In this document: positions 24,391 through 37,681 of the stretch, piece by piece
How the letters are laid out: each line of letters starts with the position of its first letter
Position numbering within the stretch: position 1 is the first letter of the stretch
Source of the DNA: Plasmopara viticola
Taxonomy: Eukaryota > Oomycota > Peronosporomycetes > Peronosporales > Peronosporaceae
Direction of reading: 5' to 3'
Length of the DNA stretch: 64,000 nucleotides
Assembly: GCA_001695595.3 (NCBI GenBank)
Contig: MBPM02000058.1
Span: 310,001 to 374,000, forward strand
Notes under the pieces: generated by a model
Told to the model about the DNA's origin: nothing
Database searches by the model: none
The model's input: the letters and a program-made list of their open reading frames with translations, nothing else
Made by a program: the position numbers and the translations under genes

Positions 24391-24687
24391 CCGATCCGCG
24401 CTGCTTTTCTACATTTCGACTCTTTGTGTGTATCAACAGTCAATCGAATTTCGAGAAGATGGTGTAGGGGTGCTATAAAAAGTGGGGTGTTGGGTGGTAA
24501 CGAAAACTGTGAGGTGGTAAGCAACACCCGAATTTTAAGGTAAGGTAATCTTAACTTTCTGGTAGGCTATCCTGACTTTCGCTTCTTTTGTCAAAGTGAC
24601 TCTGTAGTATACATTGAATTATAAAAATTGTCTCCCTCATGCACGCGCTACTCCTTCTACTAATTTAGTGAATACGGTTCTATAGGC

Positions 24688-26131
24688 CCAGCACGACCAT
24701 GAGCTCACTGTTTTTTTGCACTGCAAGTGGTGAAGCATGCGTAGATCACGCGGTGTCGTGCTCAATCTAGCTCCATTCCTGGTCACTAGTCACGGTATCG
24801 TTGACGCCAGTCAAGGCTCTCAGCGTCTTCGAAGTAAACTCCAAGAGGAAATCGTCGCAGTAGAAGAATGAATGGCTTAGCCCATTGTTATCAATGGGTT
24901 CAACAGTAAGCCAAATACGAAAATGGAGTCTTTGCCCCTTAAAGCACGAGCAAAAAAAATAACGCTCCGAAAGTGAGAGGATCCAAGAAAATTGAAGATA
25001 TACCAAAGACGAGAACACCGTGACTTTTTTCCTTTTGTGGGCGTGCGTCCTCATGAAGAGTTGGAACAAACTTCGACGGTCAAATTTAAACCAGTTTTAG
25101 TTACTTTCCTCGTGGAGAATGATTCTGTTTTTATAATTTACAATTTAATTCTTCTACAAACAGCTACCATGCACATTCTTGATTACACCTACCATGCCCA
25201 TTTTTGATCCTATCGGTCCCTGCTAACGAAAGTATAGCATGTATACATCGATATCTCGCTAGCGCTTGTTCAGGTAGTGCTTATGGTGACATTAGCGTCC
25301 ATAGGTCCAGGCACACATAAAGCCCGTCCAATATGTCAAGTCAATAATGTGAGACTTTAATAACAATCTATTCCAGCTCGAGCAATAACTCAGTCAAGTT
25401 TGCTTAGTATGGTCAATAGGCTTTTTTGCAGTGAAGTCGACGCTTTTGTATCTTAAGAGAGTGAGTTCGAATTTTTGGCAAGCTTTGATCGCCCTTTACC
25501 ATACTTTAAGAGTAAACTTTACCGAGTCACTGCTCGATCTACGGTAAGTGCTATTGGAGTCTGCTTGGTACACTAGACGGACTCCGTGTGCGCCTGAACC
25601 TCTGGATAATCATAAGCTTTACTCAAACAAGCGCTAGCAGAAAGTTCAATAGCACGTGGCAATCTTTCGTTAGTAGCGATCGATAACATCAAAAATGTAC
25701 TTTGTAGCTATAACAAGACGAAATTGATTCTCAGACCGCAGTATTTTTTCCATTCAAAAAAAGAATGAAACTGATTTGAATAAGTAAACAACTTAGAGAA
25801 CAATGTATTTTCTTGTTACTAAAGCAGTACGATATTCCGGCTTTGGTTTCTCTTTAGCTTGGGTTCCAACGAGTCAACTTGTCTTGCTTGCATGGTTTAA
25901 CGGGAGTTTCCACGACGCTTAATCCCCAACTTGTTAGTGAGGATCGCGTGGATTATGGTGAGGGGAAGGGCCACTAACACGGGGCGGAGGGGAAGGCCCA
26001 TTATTACCACGTATTTTAAGTTCACCGTGACTAGTGGCCAGGAATGTAGCCAAAACGAGCACGAAACCGCACGATCGACGCATGCTTCACCACTTGCAGC
26101 GCAAAAAGAATAGTGGGCTCCTGGTCGTGCT
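24688..26131. mobile_element. TIR-bounded 1.4-kb element, unit 3
   Basis: Same element as in unit 2, almost base for base, with inverted ends at 24688-24802 and 26017-26131. No coding frame. Confidence 0.55.
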
Positions 26132-26984
26132 TGAGCTGCAGAAACCGCATTTACTCAGATAACTTGCCAACTAGGATGGGTATCGATCACATGAGAGCGA
26201 CAAGATGCGAAAGAAAAGAGGCAATTAAACTTCTGGTAGGCTGTCCATATTTGCAAAGCTTTCGTTTACATGGAATGCCGGTAGTATACATCTGATTTCG
26301 CAAGGTCGTTAGATTCGATGCGTCCAAACGTACCTGTCGCAAGGTCCAATGCCGTCTTAAAATATCTAGCAATGCTATTTGTAGCGACATTACCTTTTGC
26401 ACTTCATTGTCCTACAAAGTACGCTTATCTTCACATCACCATTGGTCGCATACACCATCTACATATGGTCCACACGACAAGACGGCCATGCGACAAATGT
26501 GAACAGCCGCTCTAAATATGGGGAGTAATTGTTGTCTTTTCTTCCTGATAGCAACCACATCATCTCAACTCTATCCACTGTACGGCAATCCAAGTGAGAC
26601 CAGAGAGCAGTCTTTGTGTATGCAATGGAACGTTCAGCAGCCGCATGATAGAACAAATGCAGAATCGGTTCGACGCAAGTATATGGTAACGCTAAGACTG
26701 AACGAGCTACCGCCTTTAATATTAACAAACATCCGTCTCGTCGACCTCAGTGTACATGTTTTATACGTACAAGCAAAAACAGATTTCGTGTCGTCAACGT
26801 TTAGCAGCATTGTCTCATTTGATGCAGAAGCCTTTTTCGTGTCTAGCACACCACCGAATACGACCACTGGGTGAGTGCGAAAATATAATACTCGGAAGCA
26901 CATTGTTCACGGAACAAAGACCGCAGCTTCTCCTTTTTACATGCAACTCGTCGGCTGCATATTGCCCTTGTCATCTTTCTAGCC

Positions 26985-27774
26985 TGAATCAGCGGCGCTA
27001 AATAGAAGCAGAGGAAATCGTAATTGTGTAAACCCTAGCGAGCTAAATAGGGCAGCAGAAGGCGAGGTAGTACTGATTCCACCGCCTGACAATCTCTGCA
27101 GTAAATAGACCCAGGTGCTCTCATCGTCATCGCTCGATCCAGACCAGACAAACAGAAATTCTCCACCAGCTGCCTCAAAACAGAGCGTTCGCTTGGTTTC
27201 GTCTTTGTAAAGCGTATGGACAGCATGCCATCCTGCAACTGCATCTCTCCACGTGGCTTGTCAAAATGCTACTGCAGCGATGTCCACTACTCTCCTGTTG
27301 CTACGTTCGTTCTCAAAACCAGTACAAAATACCGCCGTTTTCACCTTTTCCTAAATTCTCAAGTTGGTGAACACTTGTGCAATTAAGACTCTTCTTCATA
27401 TACGTACATGACATTCGCCTGCTTGTAAAGCCAGCCAATGCGTATCAACTCTCGGTCAGTACGTATCGACGACGAGCTTCCCGTTGATCTTTGCGAGTTG
27501 TAGTTCAAATGTCTCAAGATTTACTCTGTATCTCGTGCAAACATACTTCATAAAGTCTCCTGAACTGGTACGCAATCTGGCTTGTGAACAGAAACTTCTC
27601 GCCTAGCCAAAGCTCTCCACGAAAAGTTCTTACTGCCCACTGTCGGTGGGTTCGTTGTGCGTCCTCTGCGGTCTGCACCACCACCTCACATTCGTAATCC
27701 TCTACGTCGTACTTGCCGACCACAAAATTGGCTTCAGCTCCTCCTTCGTCTTGAGTTTTTACTCCGACTTTCAC
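26985..27774 (-). pseudogene. Decayed PH-like gene fragment, unit 3
   Basis: Third copy. Near 27540 it shares the variants of unit 1 (GTGCAAACATA, CTCCTGAACTGG) rather than those of its neighbours, a sign of sequence exchange between units. Confidence 0.5.
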
Positions 27775-28073
27775 CCGACCCGCGCTGCTTTTCTACATTT
27801 CGACTTTTTGTGTGTATCAACAGTCAATCGAATTTCGAGAAGATGGTGTAGGGGTGCTATAAAAAGTGGGGTGTTGGGTGGTTAACGAAAACTGTGAGGT
27901 GGTAAGCAACACCCGAATTTTAAGGTAAGGTAATCTTATCTTTCTGGTAGGCTATCCTGACTTTCGCTTCTTTTGTCAAAGTTGACTCTGTAGTATACAT
28001 TGAGTAAAGAAAATTGTATTCCTCATGTCCACGCTACTCCTTCTACTAGTTAAGTGTATACGGGTCTATAGGC

Positions 28074-29519
28074 CCAGCACAACCATGAGCTTGCTGTTTT
28101 TTTGCACTACACGTGGTGAAGCATGCGTCGATCGTGCGGTGTCGTGCTCAATCTAGCTCCATTCCTGGCCACTAGTCACGGTATCGTGGACGCCAGTCAA
28201 GGCTCTCAGCGTCTTCGAAGTAAACTCCAAGAGAAAATCGTCGCAGTAGAAGAAAGAATGGCTTAGCCCATTGTTATCAATGGGTTCAACAGTAAGCCAA
28301 ATACGAAAATGGAGTCTTTGCCCCTTAAAGCACGAGTAAAAAAAATAACGCTCCGAAAGTGAGAGGATCCAAGAAAATTGATGCTATATTAAAGACGAGA
28401 ACACCGTGACTTTTTCCCTTTTGTGGGCGTGCGTCCTCATGAAGAATTGGAACAAACTTCGACGGTCAAATTTAAACCAGTTTTAGTTTCTTTCCTCGTG
28501 GAGAATGATTCCGGTTTTTTATTTTACAATTCAATTCTTCTAACAAACAGCTACCATGCACATTCTTGATTACACCTACCATGTCCATTCTTCATCCTAT
28601 CGGTCCCTGCTAACGAAAGTATAGCATGTATACATCGATATCTCGCTAGCGCTTGTTCAGGTAGTGCTTATGGTGACATTAGCAACCATAGGTCCAGGCA
28701 CACATAAAGCCCGTCCAATACGTCAAGTCAAAGAAGTGAGACTTTAATAACGATCTGCCACAGCTCGAGCAATCACTCAGTCAAGTTTGCTTAGTATGGT
28801 CAATAGGCTTTTTTGCAGTGAAGTCGACGCTTTTGTATTTAAAGAGAGTGTGTTCGAATTTTTGGCAAGCTTTGATCGCCCTTTTCCATACTTTAAGAGT
28901 TAACTTTACCGAGTCACTGCTCGATCTACGGTAAGTGCTATTGGAGTCTGCTTGATACACAAGACGGACTCCGTGTGCGCCTGAACCTCTGGATAATCAT
29001 AAGCTTTACTCAGACAAGCGCTAGCAGAAAGTTCAATAGCACGTGGCATTTTTTCGTTAGTAGCGATCGATAACATCAAAAATTGTACTTTGTAGCTATA
29101 ACAAGACGGAATTGATTCTCAGACCGCAGTATTTTTTCCATTTAAAAACGAAAGCAACTGATTTGAATAAGTAAACCAACTTAGGGAACAATGTATTTTC
29201 TTGTGACTAAAGCAGTACGATATTCCGGCTTTGGTTTCTCTTTAGCTTGGGTTCCAACGAGTCAACTTGTCTTGCTCGCATGGTTTAACGGGAGTTTCCA
29301 CGACGCTTAATCCCCAACTTGTTAGTGAGGATCGCGTGGATTATGGTGAGGGGAAGGGCCACTAACACGGGGCGGAGGGGAAGGCCCATTATTACCACGT
29401 ATTTTAAGTTCACCGTGACCAGTGGCCAGGATTGTAGCCAAAATGAGCACGAAACCGCACGATCGACGCATGCTTCACCACTTGCAGCGCAAAAAGAATA
29501 GTGGGCTCCTGGTCGTGCT
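28074..29519. mobile_element. TIR-bounded 1.4-kb element, unit 4
   Basis: Inverted ends at 28074-28190 and 29405-29519. It is more diverged from units 2 and 3 than they are from each other. No coding frame. Confidence 0.55.
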
Positions 29520-30359
29520 TGAGCTGCAGAAACCGCATTTACTCAGATAACTTGCCAACTAGGATGGGTATCGATCACATGAGAGCGACAAGATGCGAAA
29601 GAAAAGAGGCAATAAAACTTCTGGTGGGCTGTCCATGTTTGCAAAGCTTTCGTTTACATGGAATGCCGGTAGTATACTCCTGATTTCGCAAGGTCGTTAG
29701 ATTCTATGCGTCCAAAGGTACCTGTCGCAAGGTCCAATGCCGTCTTAAAATATCTAGCAATGCTATTTGTAGCGACATTACCTTTTGCACTTCATTGTCC
29801 TACAAAGTACGCTTATCTTCACATCACCATTGGTCGCATACACCATCTACATATGGTCCACACGACAAGACGGCCATGCGACAAATGTGAACAGCCGCTC
29901 TAAATATAAGGAGTATTATAGGGAGTATTCGTTGTCTTTTCTACCTGATAGCAAACACATCATCTCAATTCTATCCACTATTCGGCAATCCAAGTGAGAC
30001 CAGAGAGCAGTCTTTGTGTATGCAATGGAACGTTCAGCAGCCGCACGATAAAAAAAGTGCAGAATCGGTGCAAGTAAATGGTAACGCTAAGACTGAACGA
30101 ACTACCGCCTTTAATATTAACAAACATCCGTCTCGTCGACCTCAGTGTACATGTTTTATACGTACAAGCAAAAACAGATTTCGTGTCGTCAACGTTTTGC
30201 AGCATTGTCGATGCAGAAGCTTTTTACATGTCTAACACTGCCATTACTGGGTGGTTGCGAGAATAAAGTACTTAAAAGCACATTGTTCACGAAAAAAAGA
30301 CCGCAGCTTCTCTCTTTACATGCAATTCGTCGGCTGCATATTACCCTTGTCATCTTTCT

Positions 30360-31126
30360 TGCCTAAATCAGCGGCGCCAAATAGAAGCAGAAGAAATCGT
30401 AATTGTGCAAACCCTAGCGAGCTAAACAGGGCAGCAGAAGGCGAGGTAGTACTGATTCCACCGCCTGACAAACTCTGCAGTAAATAGACCCAGGTGCTCG
30501 CATCGTCGTCGCTTGATCCAGAGCAGACAAACAATTCACCAGCTGCCTCGAAACAGAACGTTCGCTTGGTTTCGTCTTTAAAAGGCGTACAGACAGCATG
30601 CCATCCTGCAACTGCATCTCTCCACGTGGCTTGTCAAAATGCTACTGCAGCGATGCCCACTACTCTCCTATCGCTACGGTTTTTCTCTAAACCAGTAAAA
30701 AATATCGCCGTTTCCACCTTTCTCCAAAACTCTCAAGTTGATTCACATTTGCGCAATTAAACCTTATCTTCATACACGTACATGACATTCGCCTGCTTTT
30801 AAAGCCAGCCAATGCGTATCAACTCTCGGTCAGTACGTATCGACGACGAGCTTCCCGTTGATCTTGCGAGTTGTAGTTCAAATGTCTCAAGATTTACTCT
30901 GTATCTCGTGCTAACATACTTCATAAAGTCTCTTGAACTGGTACGCAATCTGGCTTGTAAACAGGAACTTTTCGCCTAGCCAAAGCTCTCCACGAAAACT
31001 TCTTACTGCCCACTGTTGATGGGTTCGTTGTGCGTCCTCTGCGGTCTGCACCACCGCCACACATTCGTCCTCCTCTACGTCGTACTTGCCGACCACAAAG
31101 TTGGCTTCAGCTCCTCCGACTTTCAC
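30360..31126 (-). pseudogene. Decayed PH-like gene fragment, unit 4
   Basis: Fourth copy, with a 12-bp deletion near 31117 and further substitutions. The piece ending in STWVYLLQ (near 30500) is in an open 72-codon frame but has no credible start. Confidence 0.45.
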
Positions 31127-31850
31127 CCGAACCGCGCTGCTTTTCTACATTACGACTCTTTGTGTGTATCAATAGTCAACCGAATACCGAGAAGATGGTG
31201 TAGGGGTGCTATAAAAAGTGGGGTGTTGGGTGGTTAACGAAAACTGTGAGGTGGTAAACAACACCCGAATTTTAAGGCAAGGTAATCTTAAATTTCTGGT
31301 ACGCTATCCTGACTTTCGCTTCTTTTGTCAAAATGACTCTGTAGTTTACATTGAGTCAAGAAAATTGTCTCCCTCGCGCACACGCTACTCCCTCTACTAT
31401 TCAAGTGAATACGGTTCTATAGGCCCAGCACGACCATGAGCTTGCTGTGTTTTTTTGCACTGCAAGTGGTGAAGCATGCGTCGATCGTGCGGTGTCGTGC
31501 TCAATCTAGCTCCATTCCTGGCCACTAGTCACGGTATTGTGGACGCCAGTCAAGGCTTTCAGCGTCTTCGAAGTAAACTCCAAGAGGAAATCGTCGCAGT
31601 AGAAGGAAAAATGGCATAGCCCATTGTTATCAATGAGTTCAACAGTAAGCCAAATACGAAAATGGAGTCTTTGCCTCTTGGAGCGCGAGTAAAAAAAAAA
31701 ACGCCCTGAAAGTGAGGGGATCCAAGAAAATTGGTGCTATACCAAAGATGAAAACATCAAGACTTTATTGTTGTGGACGTGCATTCTCATGTAGAATTAG
31801 TACATATCAGAGATGTCTTTGACGGTCAAATTCAAATCAGTTTTACTTAC

Positions 31851-34800
31851 TGATTTCCTTCACCGCCCTTTTGCACGTCAAATAAATTTTCGGCTGCATC
31901 TAGTCAACAACGCTATCTGGTCTTCTCTATCTGCATTAGATAAAAGCCTTCTCACACATAGCATCTTTCGTTGAAGGTGCAAGTAGTTGTTTGTAATTGA
32001 ATAATGCAGATATTTTAGCAAAGCGCCACGTACCGCAAATGATAGAGCTGGTTGTGCTGGTGAGATTAACTTGTCCCCTTCTTGCCGAATGTTATATTTG
32101 CCTGTAGTAGTCTAGATATCAGAATTGCTATCCACATAATGTTTTCATCAACGAGTTGACATAAAGTGAAGTGCGCTATGTAAGTCATTTAGGCGCGGCT
32201 GTAGGTAACAAAAAATACATTTCCTAATTTGTTTGCAGCACACCGCATAAATTAGCGTTATCTTACTCCTTTTTTTTATTCTACGACTAACTAAATTTTG
32301 CCCAGCAGACTGATACAAAAGAATTAGGTATTCATACGCGAATTTGCGCTGTAAAGCGCGCAAGTAGGGCATTGGGTAGCTCAATCGGGAATGGTACCAT
32401 CGCTCGCCCCGTAATGGTTTCGCTGCTGCATTTCCCATCCTGCGTATGTCAGCTATCGGCCACATACGAAGCTGGGTATGATCAAGAGCGCACGCACCTG
32501 GAATTTAAACAACGTTTTCAATGGAAGCATTCTCTACACTTCGAACGCATTGATACCTCAACTCATTGGTATTCTGTTGTATTGACAAAGAACGTCAAAT
32601 GTTCTGAAGTTTATATAGCTCGTATTTAGGGGTCAGAGAAACAAATGTACGAAGAGACAAGTAGTACCTAGGAGATAACGTAATGGTGATTATTGCAATT
32701 ACGATATGTTGCGGCAAATTCCACTCTTACAATATTTTAAAAGGGCGTGAAGCCAATTTCAGGTACCACTTCTTTGCGGGAACTTGCATTATTTCAGTAC
32801 CTTGAAATTGTGTGTCGGACAGCCAAAAGCGAAAAAATGTGCAGTGTTGGTATATGTATACCTAATGATCTTTTTTTCTGCCTGTATACCTAAATGGACA
32901 AGAAGTATTGTTCTAAGTGGCTGCTACGTGGCTCTGATTGAAGTTTTGCTCACAATGAAATCGGAATGCAGTACATTTAAGGCGAAATTGAGGCCGAACG
33001 CACGCGATCATGCCGTCGTATTGCAATATTTGAGGTAAGTGAGCACTAGGTTACCAGCTGATAGACCACGATAGTCAAGCTTCCATCACAACAAAGCCCT
33101 AACGCTGGAGAGAGCATCGAAACTGGTAAGTTGCATATGTATTGCAGAAATTGTAGGAATAGCTTAATCTAAAAGGAACCAAATGGGATGACTCAAGCAC
33201 AGCAACTGCTTATCGTGCTATACCCATATACAACTACCTTTTACAGCCATGAGGCACTACAGAGATTGAAGAACGCCTTTAGCTTCATATTGAATGTATT
33301 AAGGCAAGACAAAATGCAGCCGTTTGCGTTATAAAGCGAGACACAAAGGCCTCGCTAGGCGACACTTTATTAAAAATGTGCGTATACAACTGCCTAACTT
33401 AGTCCAGGCACAATCGTCACTATGTCCCGTTTTCGAGAAGAAGATGTGCGTTGTTGTCGCTACAAGGTACGTCCTGCTCAAGTGCACAAAAGCGCGAAGC
33501 AAGACTTTTACACATGTTGATCGAAAACGGCGGTTTATTGATCTGTCTTAGCGCTTGTTATATGAGAGGAATCTTACTTAAGAACCTCGGACAATCGTAA
33601 TCGAACGGGCATAGTTATATCTTCGGCCCTTCCTGCACTGTCCTTTTGCGTAAGGTGCTATGTGCTCTAGTAATTATTTTCACGCCCACACGGGTTAACT
33701 GTACACCTGAGCCCTTTATAGAGATATATTGTACGACCTTTTCTTCACCTGACGTATGCGTAGTATGCGCTGTATCAATATTTATTTTGTTAAGCGGCTG
33801 CTTTTGCACATTTTCAACTGCTGGTCTTCAGATAGCTCTCGTGACGCGCCTGCCAAGTGGACAACGCTGGCGTTGCGGCATACCAATTGAGCATTTTACT
33901 CGGCGCAACATCTTTCACTGCCGAGTTAGTTTTCATCCGCAAGGTATATTTCCTCGTTGGACAAAAGGAGTGAACGTCTTTCAAGATGTCGGTACTCGGT
34001 AGTGGATGAGTCACGTAAATTGCATTTATAGCTTGACTGCTCGAACAGCATCTCGCCGCTCATGGCACAGGTGCATCCTTTGTTGTAGGCGCAAGCAAAC
34101 CATGACCAAAGAGAATCATTTCTGAATAGAAGCGTTTTTGAAAGCTGAGACAACCTTTGTTGGTTCTGGCTTGGTCAATTTAAACAGCCCGACCAAACGG
34201 CAACCTCGTTTGCTGCTTATTTGGTCATCATCGTGATCGACAAACTTTTCGAAAGCATTGAGTTGAAACAAACTCCTCTAATTGAGTTTTAGTTTGGAGG
34301 ATGTTTTAAGCTGTTAAAAGAAGCCGCGCTATAGGTGCGGTTTCTGTTGCGGTAAAAGCACGAGAACTTTTGACAAAAGGTATGGCTTTTCGCTAAAAGG
34401 AGCCTATAAAATTGGTGTCTAGGTGGTTGACAACACCCTATAGCTCTGCATACTGGTTTACATGCCAGAAACCAGAAACCATTGTCTAACCGGCTAATAA
34501 TTTGACGACTTAGCGTCTACTTATAGTCAATCATGACTCAGAGGTCATCTATAAGGCCAGCCAGACCTCGAGACTTAGGGTTGGTCTGAAATACCTGAGA
34601 CTGTGATTCTTTCATAAATTTTAGTGGGCACTCCTGGCCTGTAACGATGCCTGCGCATACGCTCCACCCTCGTATCTCCGCTGATGATGAAGCTTCACCT
34701 TATGGCTGTTCGTCTTACGTTCTTAGGACAATGAGCCATTCGTCAATCACTCGAAAGTTTTGCATATCTTACAGCAATGCGTCTCACCAATTTTCCCCTT

Positions 34801-35065
34801 ATTAAAGCTATTTCACCGCGCTGTGTCTGGAAATTTAACCACAGAACGAATTACACAAAAGTCTTTGCGATGCAATCAAATTTTAGAGTTGACTATACTA
34901 TACACTGCTCTTCATTTTTTTTAAGTACAGCACATACATTTAAGCTGGAATGGTTTACCGTTATTTACCAAATGAGACCTTCATTTATCGATAATTCACC
35001 TCTTATTGGCTATTTGTAGCAAGACCCTACTTCTGCACTTGAGTGGAAGCGGCATCGTTGACAAG
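31851..35065. other. 3.2 kb without a supported gene
   Basis: Sequence with many stops on both strands. Short frames of up to about 118 codons exist, but none shows a motif, a good start or repeat support. A tRNA-like box A at 32369-32385 does not fold into a full tRNA. The last about 100 bp are the leader of the RPB6 gene. Confidence 0.55.
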
Positions 35066-35476
35066 ATGGACGATATGGACTACGACGACGCGGGCATCCG
35101 CGACATGGAAGACGAGGAAGTAGTAGAGGAGGAAATGGAGGAGGAAATGCCTACCGAAGAACTATTTGAGGATGGCAACGATGGCGTTGACCAGGAGAAC
35201 AAGGTACAAGTGCTCGATGAGTCTCATAAACAGCCCAACGCGCATCGGATTACCACACGGTACATGACGAAGTACGAACGTGCTCGTGTACTGGGTACAC
35301 GTGCCCTACAGATATCGATGAATGCTCCAGTTATGGTGGACATCGAAGGTGAGACGGATCCGCTGAAGATTGCGATGAAGGAGTTACGCGAGCGCAAGAT
35401 TCCTATTATTATTCGTCGATACTTACCCGACAATTCATTCGAAGACTGGAGTATTGACGAGCTTATAATTGAGTAG
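35066..35476 (+). CDS. RPB6: RNA polymerase subunit RPABC2 (Rpb6)
   Basis: The 136-aa product is the common omega-like subunit of RNA polymerases I, II and III. The N-terminal half is an acidic disordered tail (Asp/Glu runs, about residues 1-50). The C-terminal half holds the conserved core: [20 protein letters not shown] (about 67-86) and then [21 protein letters not shown], ending in an acidic WSIDELI segment. The ATG at 35066 has A at -3 and G at +4 and begins the acidic tail. An in-frame extension upstream has no ATG. It is convergent with the EGF-repeat gene, whose stop lies 135 bp away. Length and core match the eukaryotic family; it looks fully functional. Confidence 0.95.
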   Translation: MDDMDYDDAGIRDMEDEEVVEEEMEEEMPTEELFEDGNDGVDQENKVQVLDESHKQPNAHRITTRYMTKYERARVLGTRALQISMNAPVMVDIEGETDPLKIAMKELRERKIPIIIRRYLPDNSFEDWSIDELIIE

Positions 35477-35611
35477 ATGGTAGATTGTAGAGCAACTTAA
35501 TACACATAACTCTTGTTTGATATTGTCGTATAGCATGTGGTCAGTGAGATATTGCAATACAACTACAATTCGCGGTCATCTTATTGCTACTTTTTCAGTT
35601 GCGCCATAATC

Positions 35612-36286
35612 TTAACTCACGGTGGTTTGTGAATCACACGCAGTACCGTAGTAGCCTGGAAAACATTCACACTCGCCCGTTTCGTAATTGCATTTGCCTC
35701 TCCCACCACAGTCACGTCCTTGATTATTCCCAAAAGCGAGCATTACGTCATTGCCACTAGGACATTCTTTAAGAGAACAGTCTGGGCCGCGGTATCCTTG
35801 GTCACAATAACATCCCATGTGCTTAATAGCGTCCCACGCAGTGTACGCTGGCACGACATTTGGACTCCCAGAAATAATTGCAGCGAGAGTGAGACATATG
35901 CCACGACTGTTGCAATCATTTGGACACTCGGATCGTTCACAGGCTTTGCCTCCATAGCCTGGAAAACACACGCAATGTCCCGTGGAATAGTCACAATTGC
36001 CTTGATTTGAACATTCAACCAATGAATGCGCAGTATTCGCAGCTGTTGGGACTTGCACCCACGCGTCACCGTACGGACATGTACGCAACGAACAATCGGC
36101 ACCTTTAAATGCTGGGTATTTGATACTGGCAGTCTCTTGATCTTGTCGCTCGTAGCACGTACATTTGTCATTCTTCCCACAGGTGCCTTGAGCGTTGCAG
36201 CCGTTCGGACAGTACGCAAAGACGTATGCGGACATCCACGTAACCAGTGCAATGCAAAAGCACGCCACTTTGGACACACACAACAT
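35612..36286 (-). CDS. Secreted EGF-repeat protein
   Basis: The 224-aa product has a signal peptide (about residues 1-24, hydrophobic core CIALVTWMSAYVFA). Four to five Cys-rich EGF-like modules follow: CPNGCNAQGTC, then CSNQGNCDYSTGHCVCFPGY, CPNDCNSRGIC with CYCDQGYRGPDC, and CGGRGKCNYETGECECFPGY. The modules resemble extracellular EGF/teneurin-like repeats common in oomycetes. No membrane anchor or GPI-type tail is seen, so it is probably secreted. A GTGAGT donor-like site overlaps the last codons, so a short alternative 3' exon is possible. It shares a 399-bp upstream region with the divergent gene at 36686. Confidence 0.85.
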   Translation of the reverse strand: MLCVSKVACFCIALVTWMSAYVFAYCPNGCNAQGTCGKNDKCTCYERQDQETASIKYPAFKGADCSLRTCPYGDAWVQVPTAANTAHSLVECSNQGNCDYSTGHCVCFPGYGGKACERSECPNDCNSRGICLTLAAIISGSPNVVPAYTAWDAIKHMGCYCDQGYRGPDCSLKECPSGNDVMLAFGNNQGRDCGGRGKCNYETGECECFPGYYGTACDSQTTVS

Positions 36287-36685
36287 GCTAGATACCTGCG
36301 AGTTGACAATTGATATAGTCGCAATGTAGTGTACGGAAGTAAATGTGACGCTTCATGCGCACAACGTGAAAGATCCCATGAGGCCTCGATCAACCAACAG
36401 TCGCCCTGAAACGTCACTACAGCGGTTTTTAATATCTTCTGCAATTAATTAAGTACATATCTTATCGAGCTCTATTATCTTAATAGTACTACTACCTGTA
36501 ATCCGTATAGTACACGCCTATGACAAAGAAAAAATTACTATTTCATAAATAAGAACAATTTAATATAACTTTCGAGAAAAGTATACGAAAAAGAAGACTT
36601 ATTAAGTTTAGCTAATTTACATGTCAAGGTTTCCACCAATCATATGATTTTTTGATTTGAGCAAAGCGCTCGGCCTGCAACAACG
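36287..36685. promoter_or_regulatory. Divergent intergenic region
   Basis: AT-rich 399 bp between the starts of the EGF-repeat gene (minus) and the unknown gene at 36686 (plus). It must hold both promoters. I see no confident single element. Confidence 0.5.
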
Positions 36686-37681
36686 ATGGCTAATTCTGCA
36701 GACGTCGTAGAAGTCTTCGAGTGCGAAGGCAGCTTCTCTTTCCTACACGAACTACATCGCTTTACATTTAAGATCTACAAAGACTGCAGTCTTTGCATCG
36801 ATATTCGGCCTGTCACAGCTACCACTTTGAATTCTTTGGAAGCAAGTGATCAGGAGACTTTGAATGAAGAAAACGTGACAACCACCAAATTGGTAGCATA
36901 CGATGGTCGAGCATTGATCGACAATAATGGACAAGAGCCAACGGGTTACATGGTTCATTATAAACTCGTCCAATGGGTGCCAGGTATGCAAACTATACAG
37001 ACGCAAATCGTCAAGTGTATTGCTCGATTATCTCGAAAACAAGGTTTATTCGGACGATTTGTGGATATTCAAGAGAGTATGGAAGAAGCTCAAAATTTTG
37101 TACTAAAACCGATCGCACACCGATTTGAATTTTTAGATAACGTGTTGCAGCCTTTGACTCCTGGTCGCTACGAGCTGCAAGGTATTACAATTGCAGAAAA
37201 TTCATTTGCGTACGAGTGTAATGTGGAATTCACCCTATTGGCAAACGGAATGGTGTCTGGTGTGTCTCGAGAACAGCCTTTTGCTCAAGAGTGTCCAGTT
37301 GCTGGCATGTGGACTCGTCTTGGTCTGACGTACCTCTTGGAGTACGAAATGTATGGTCACAAGCATTCCTATATCTATTATGGCACGCCATTCCACTCCT
37401 GCTTGCATGGTACATGGGAGAACGTTAAGCTGCAGACGTTCGGCAGGTATGCTAACAGTCAAGCGGAGCATGGGATTTTAGAGTTGCAGTTGATAAAAGC
37501 TGTTCGAGTCTGGAGTGAAGCTTACCATAAAGATTATCCGGCAACATTTAAAGAGTGCGTGATGCTTTTGCTACTTGCTTCTTACCGAGATGAAATTCTC
37601 CCCAATCATTTATGGCGTTCAGTCTTTGTGTATTGCGGGTACGACTGGTTCCGTAGTGGTACGCAAAGGTACCAAGGTTAA
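36686..37681 (+). CDS. Unknown conserved protein, paralogue A
   Basis: 331 aa, family not recognised. Residues about 154-276 form a module beginning LTPGRYELQG, with a PVAGMW motif, a YxY-G pair and a G-W before a GxLELQL end, like an antiparallel beta-sheet domain. The C-terminus (about 288-325) is an alpha-helical segment with LLLLAS and PNHLWRSVFVYCGYDWF, resembling the tail of the next gene. No signal peptide or membrane segment, so likely cytosolic. The stop TAA overlaps by one base an ATG of the downstream frame. The paired arrangement shows a local duplication. Confidence 0.8.
   Translation: MANSADVVEVFECEGSFSFLHELHRFTFKIYKDCSLCIDIRPVTATTLNSLEASDQETLNEENVTTTKLVAYDGRALIDNNGQEPTGYMVHYKLVQWVPGMQTIQTQIVKCIARLSRKQGLFGRFVDIQESMEEAQNFVLKPIAHRFEFLDNVLQPLTPGRYELQGITIAENSFAYECNVEFTLLANGMVSGVSREQPFAQECPVAGMWTRLGLTYLLEYEMYGHKHSYIYYGTPFHSCLHGTWENVKLQTFGRYANSQAEHGILELQLIKAVRVWSEAYHKDYPATFKECVMLLLLASYRDEILPNHLWRSVFVYCGYDWFRSGTQRYQG

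Larger units (their letters stand above)
18110..31850. repeat. Tandem array of ~3.4-kb units
   Basis: The marker CCCATTGTTATCAATGGG-type sequence recurs near 18137, 21502, 24886, 28270 and 31622, a period of 3352-3384 bp. That gives four full units and a partial fifth ending near 31850. The units near 21.5-28.3 kb are almost identical and the outer ones more diverged. Each unit joins a 1.4-kb TIR-bounded element and a decayed minus-strand gene fragment. No intact gene is present. Confidence 0.93.

Noticed and set aside
32369..32440. tRNA-like box A (GGGTAGCTCAATCGGG) followed by GGTTTCG
   Set aside because: The T-arm, acceptor stem and anticodon arm do not pair; box B is imperfect. Not a tRNA gene.
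33646..34002. 118-codon plus frame
   Set aside because: Starts at TTG, contains no known motif and sits in stop-rich DNA.
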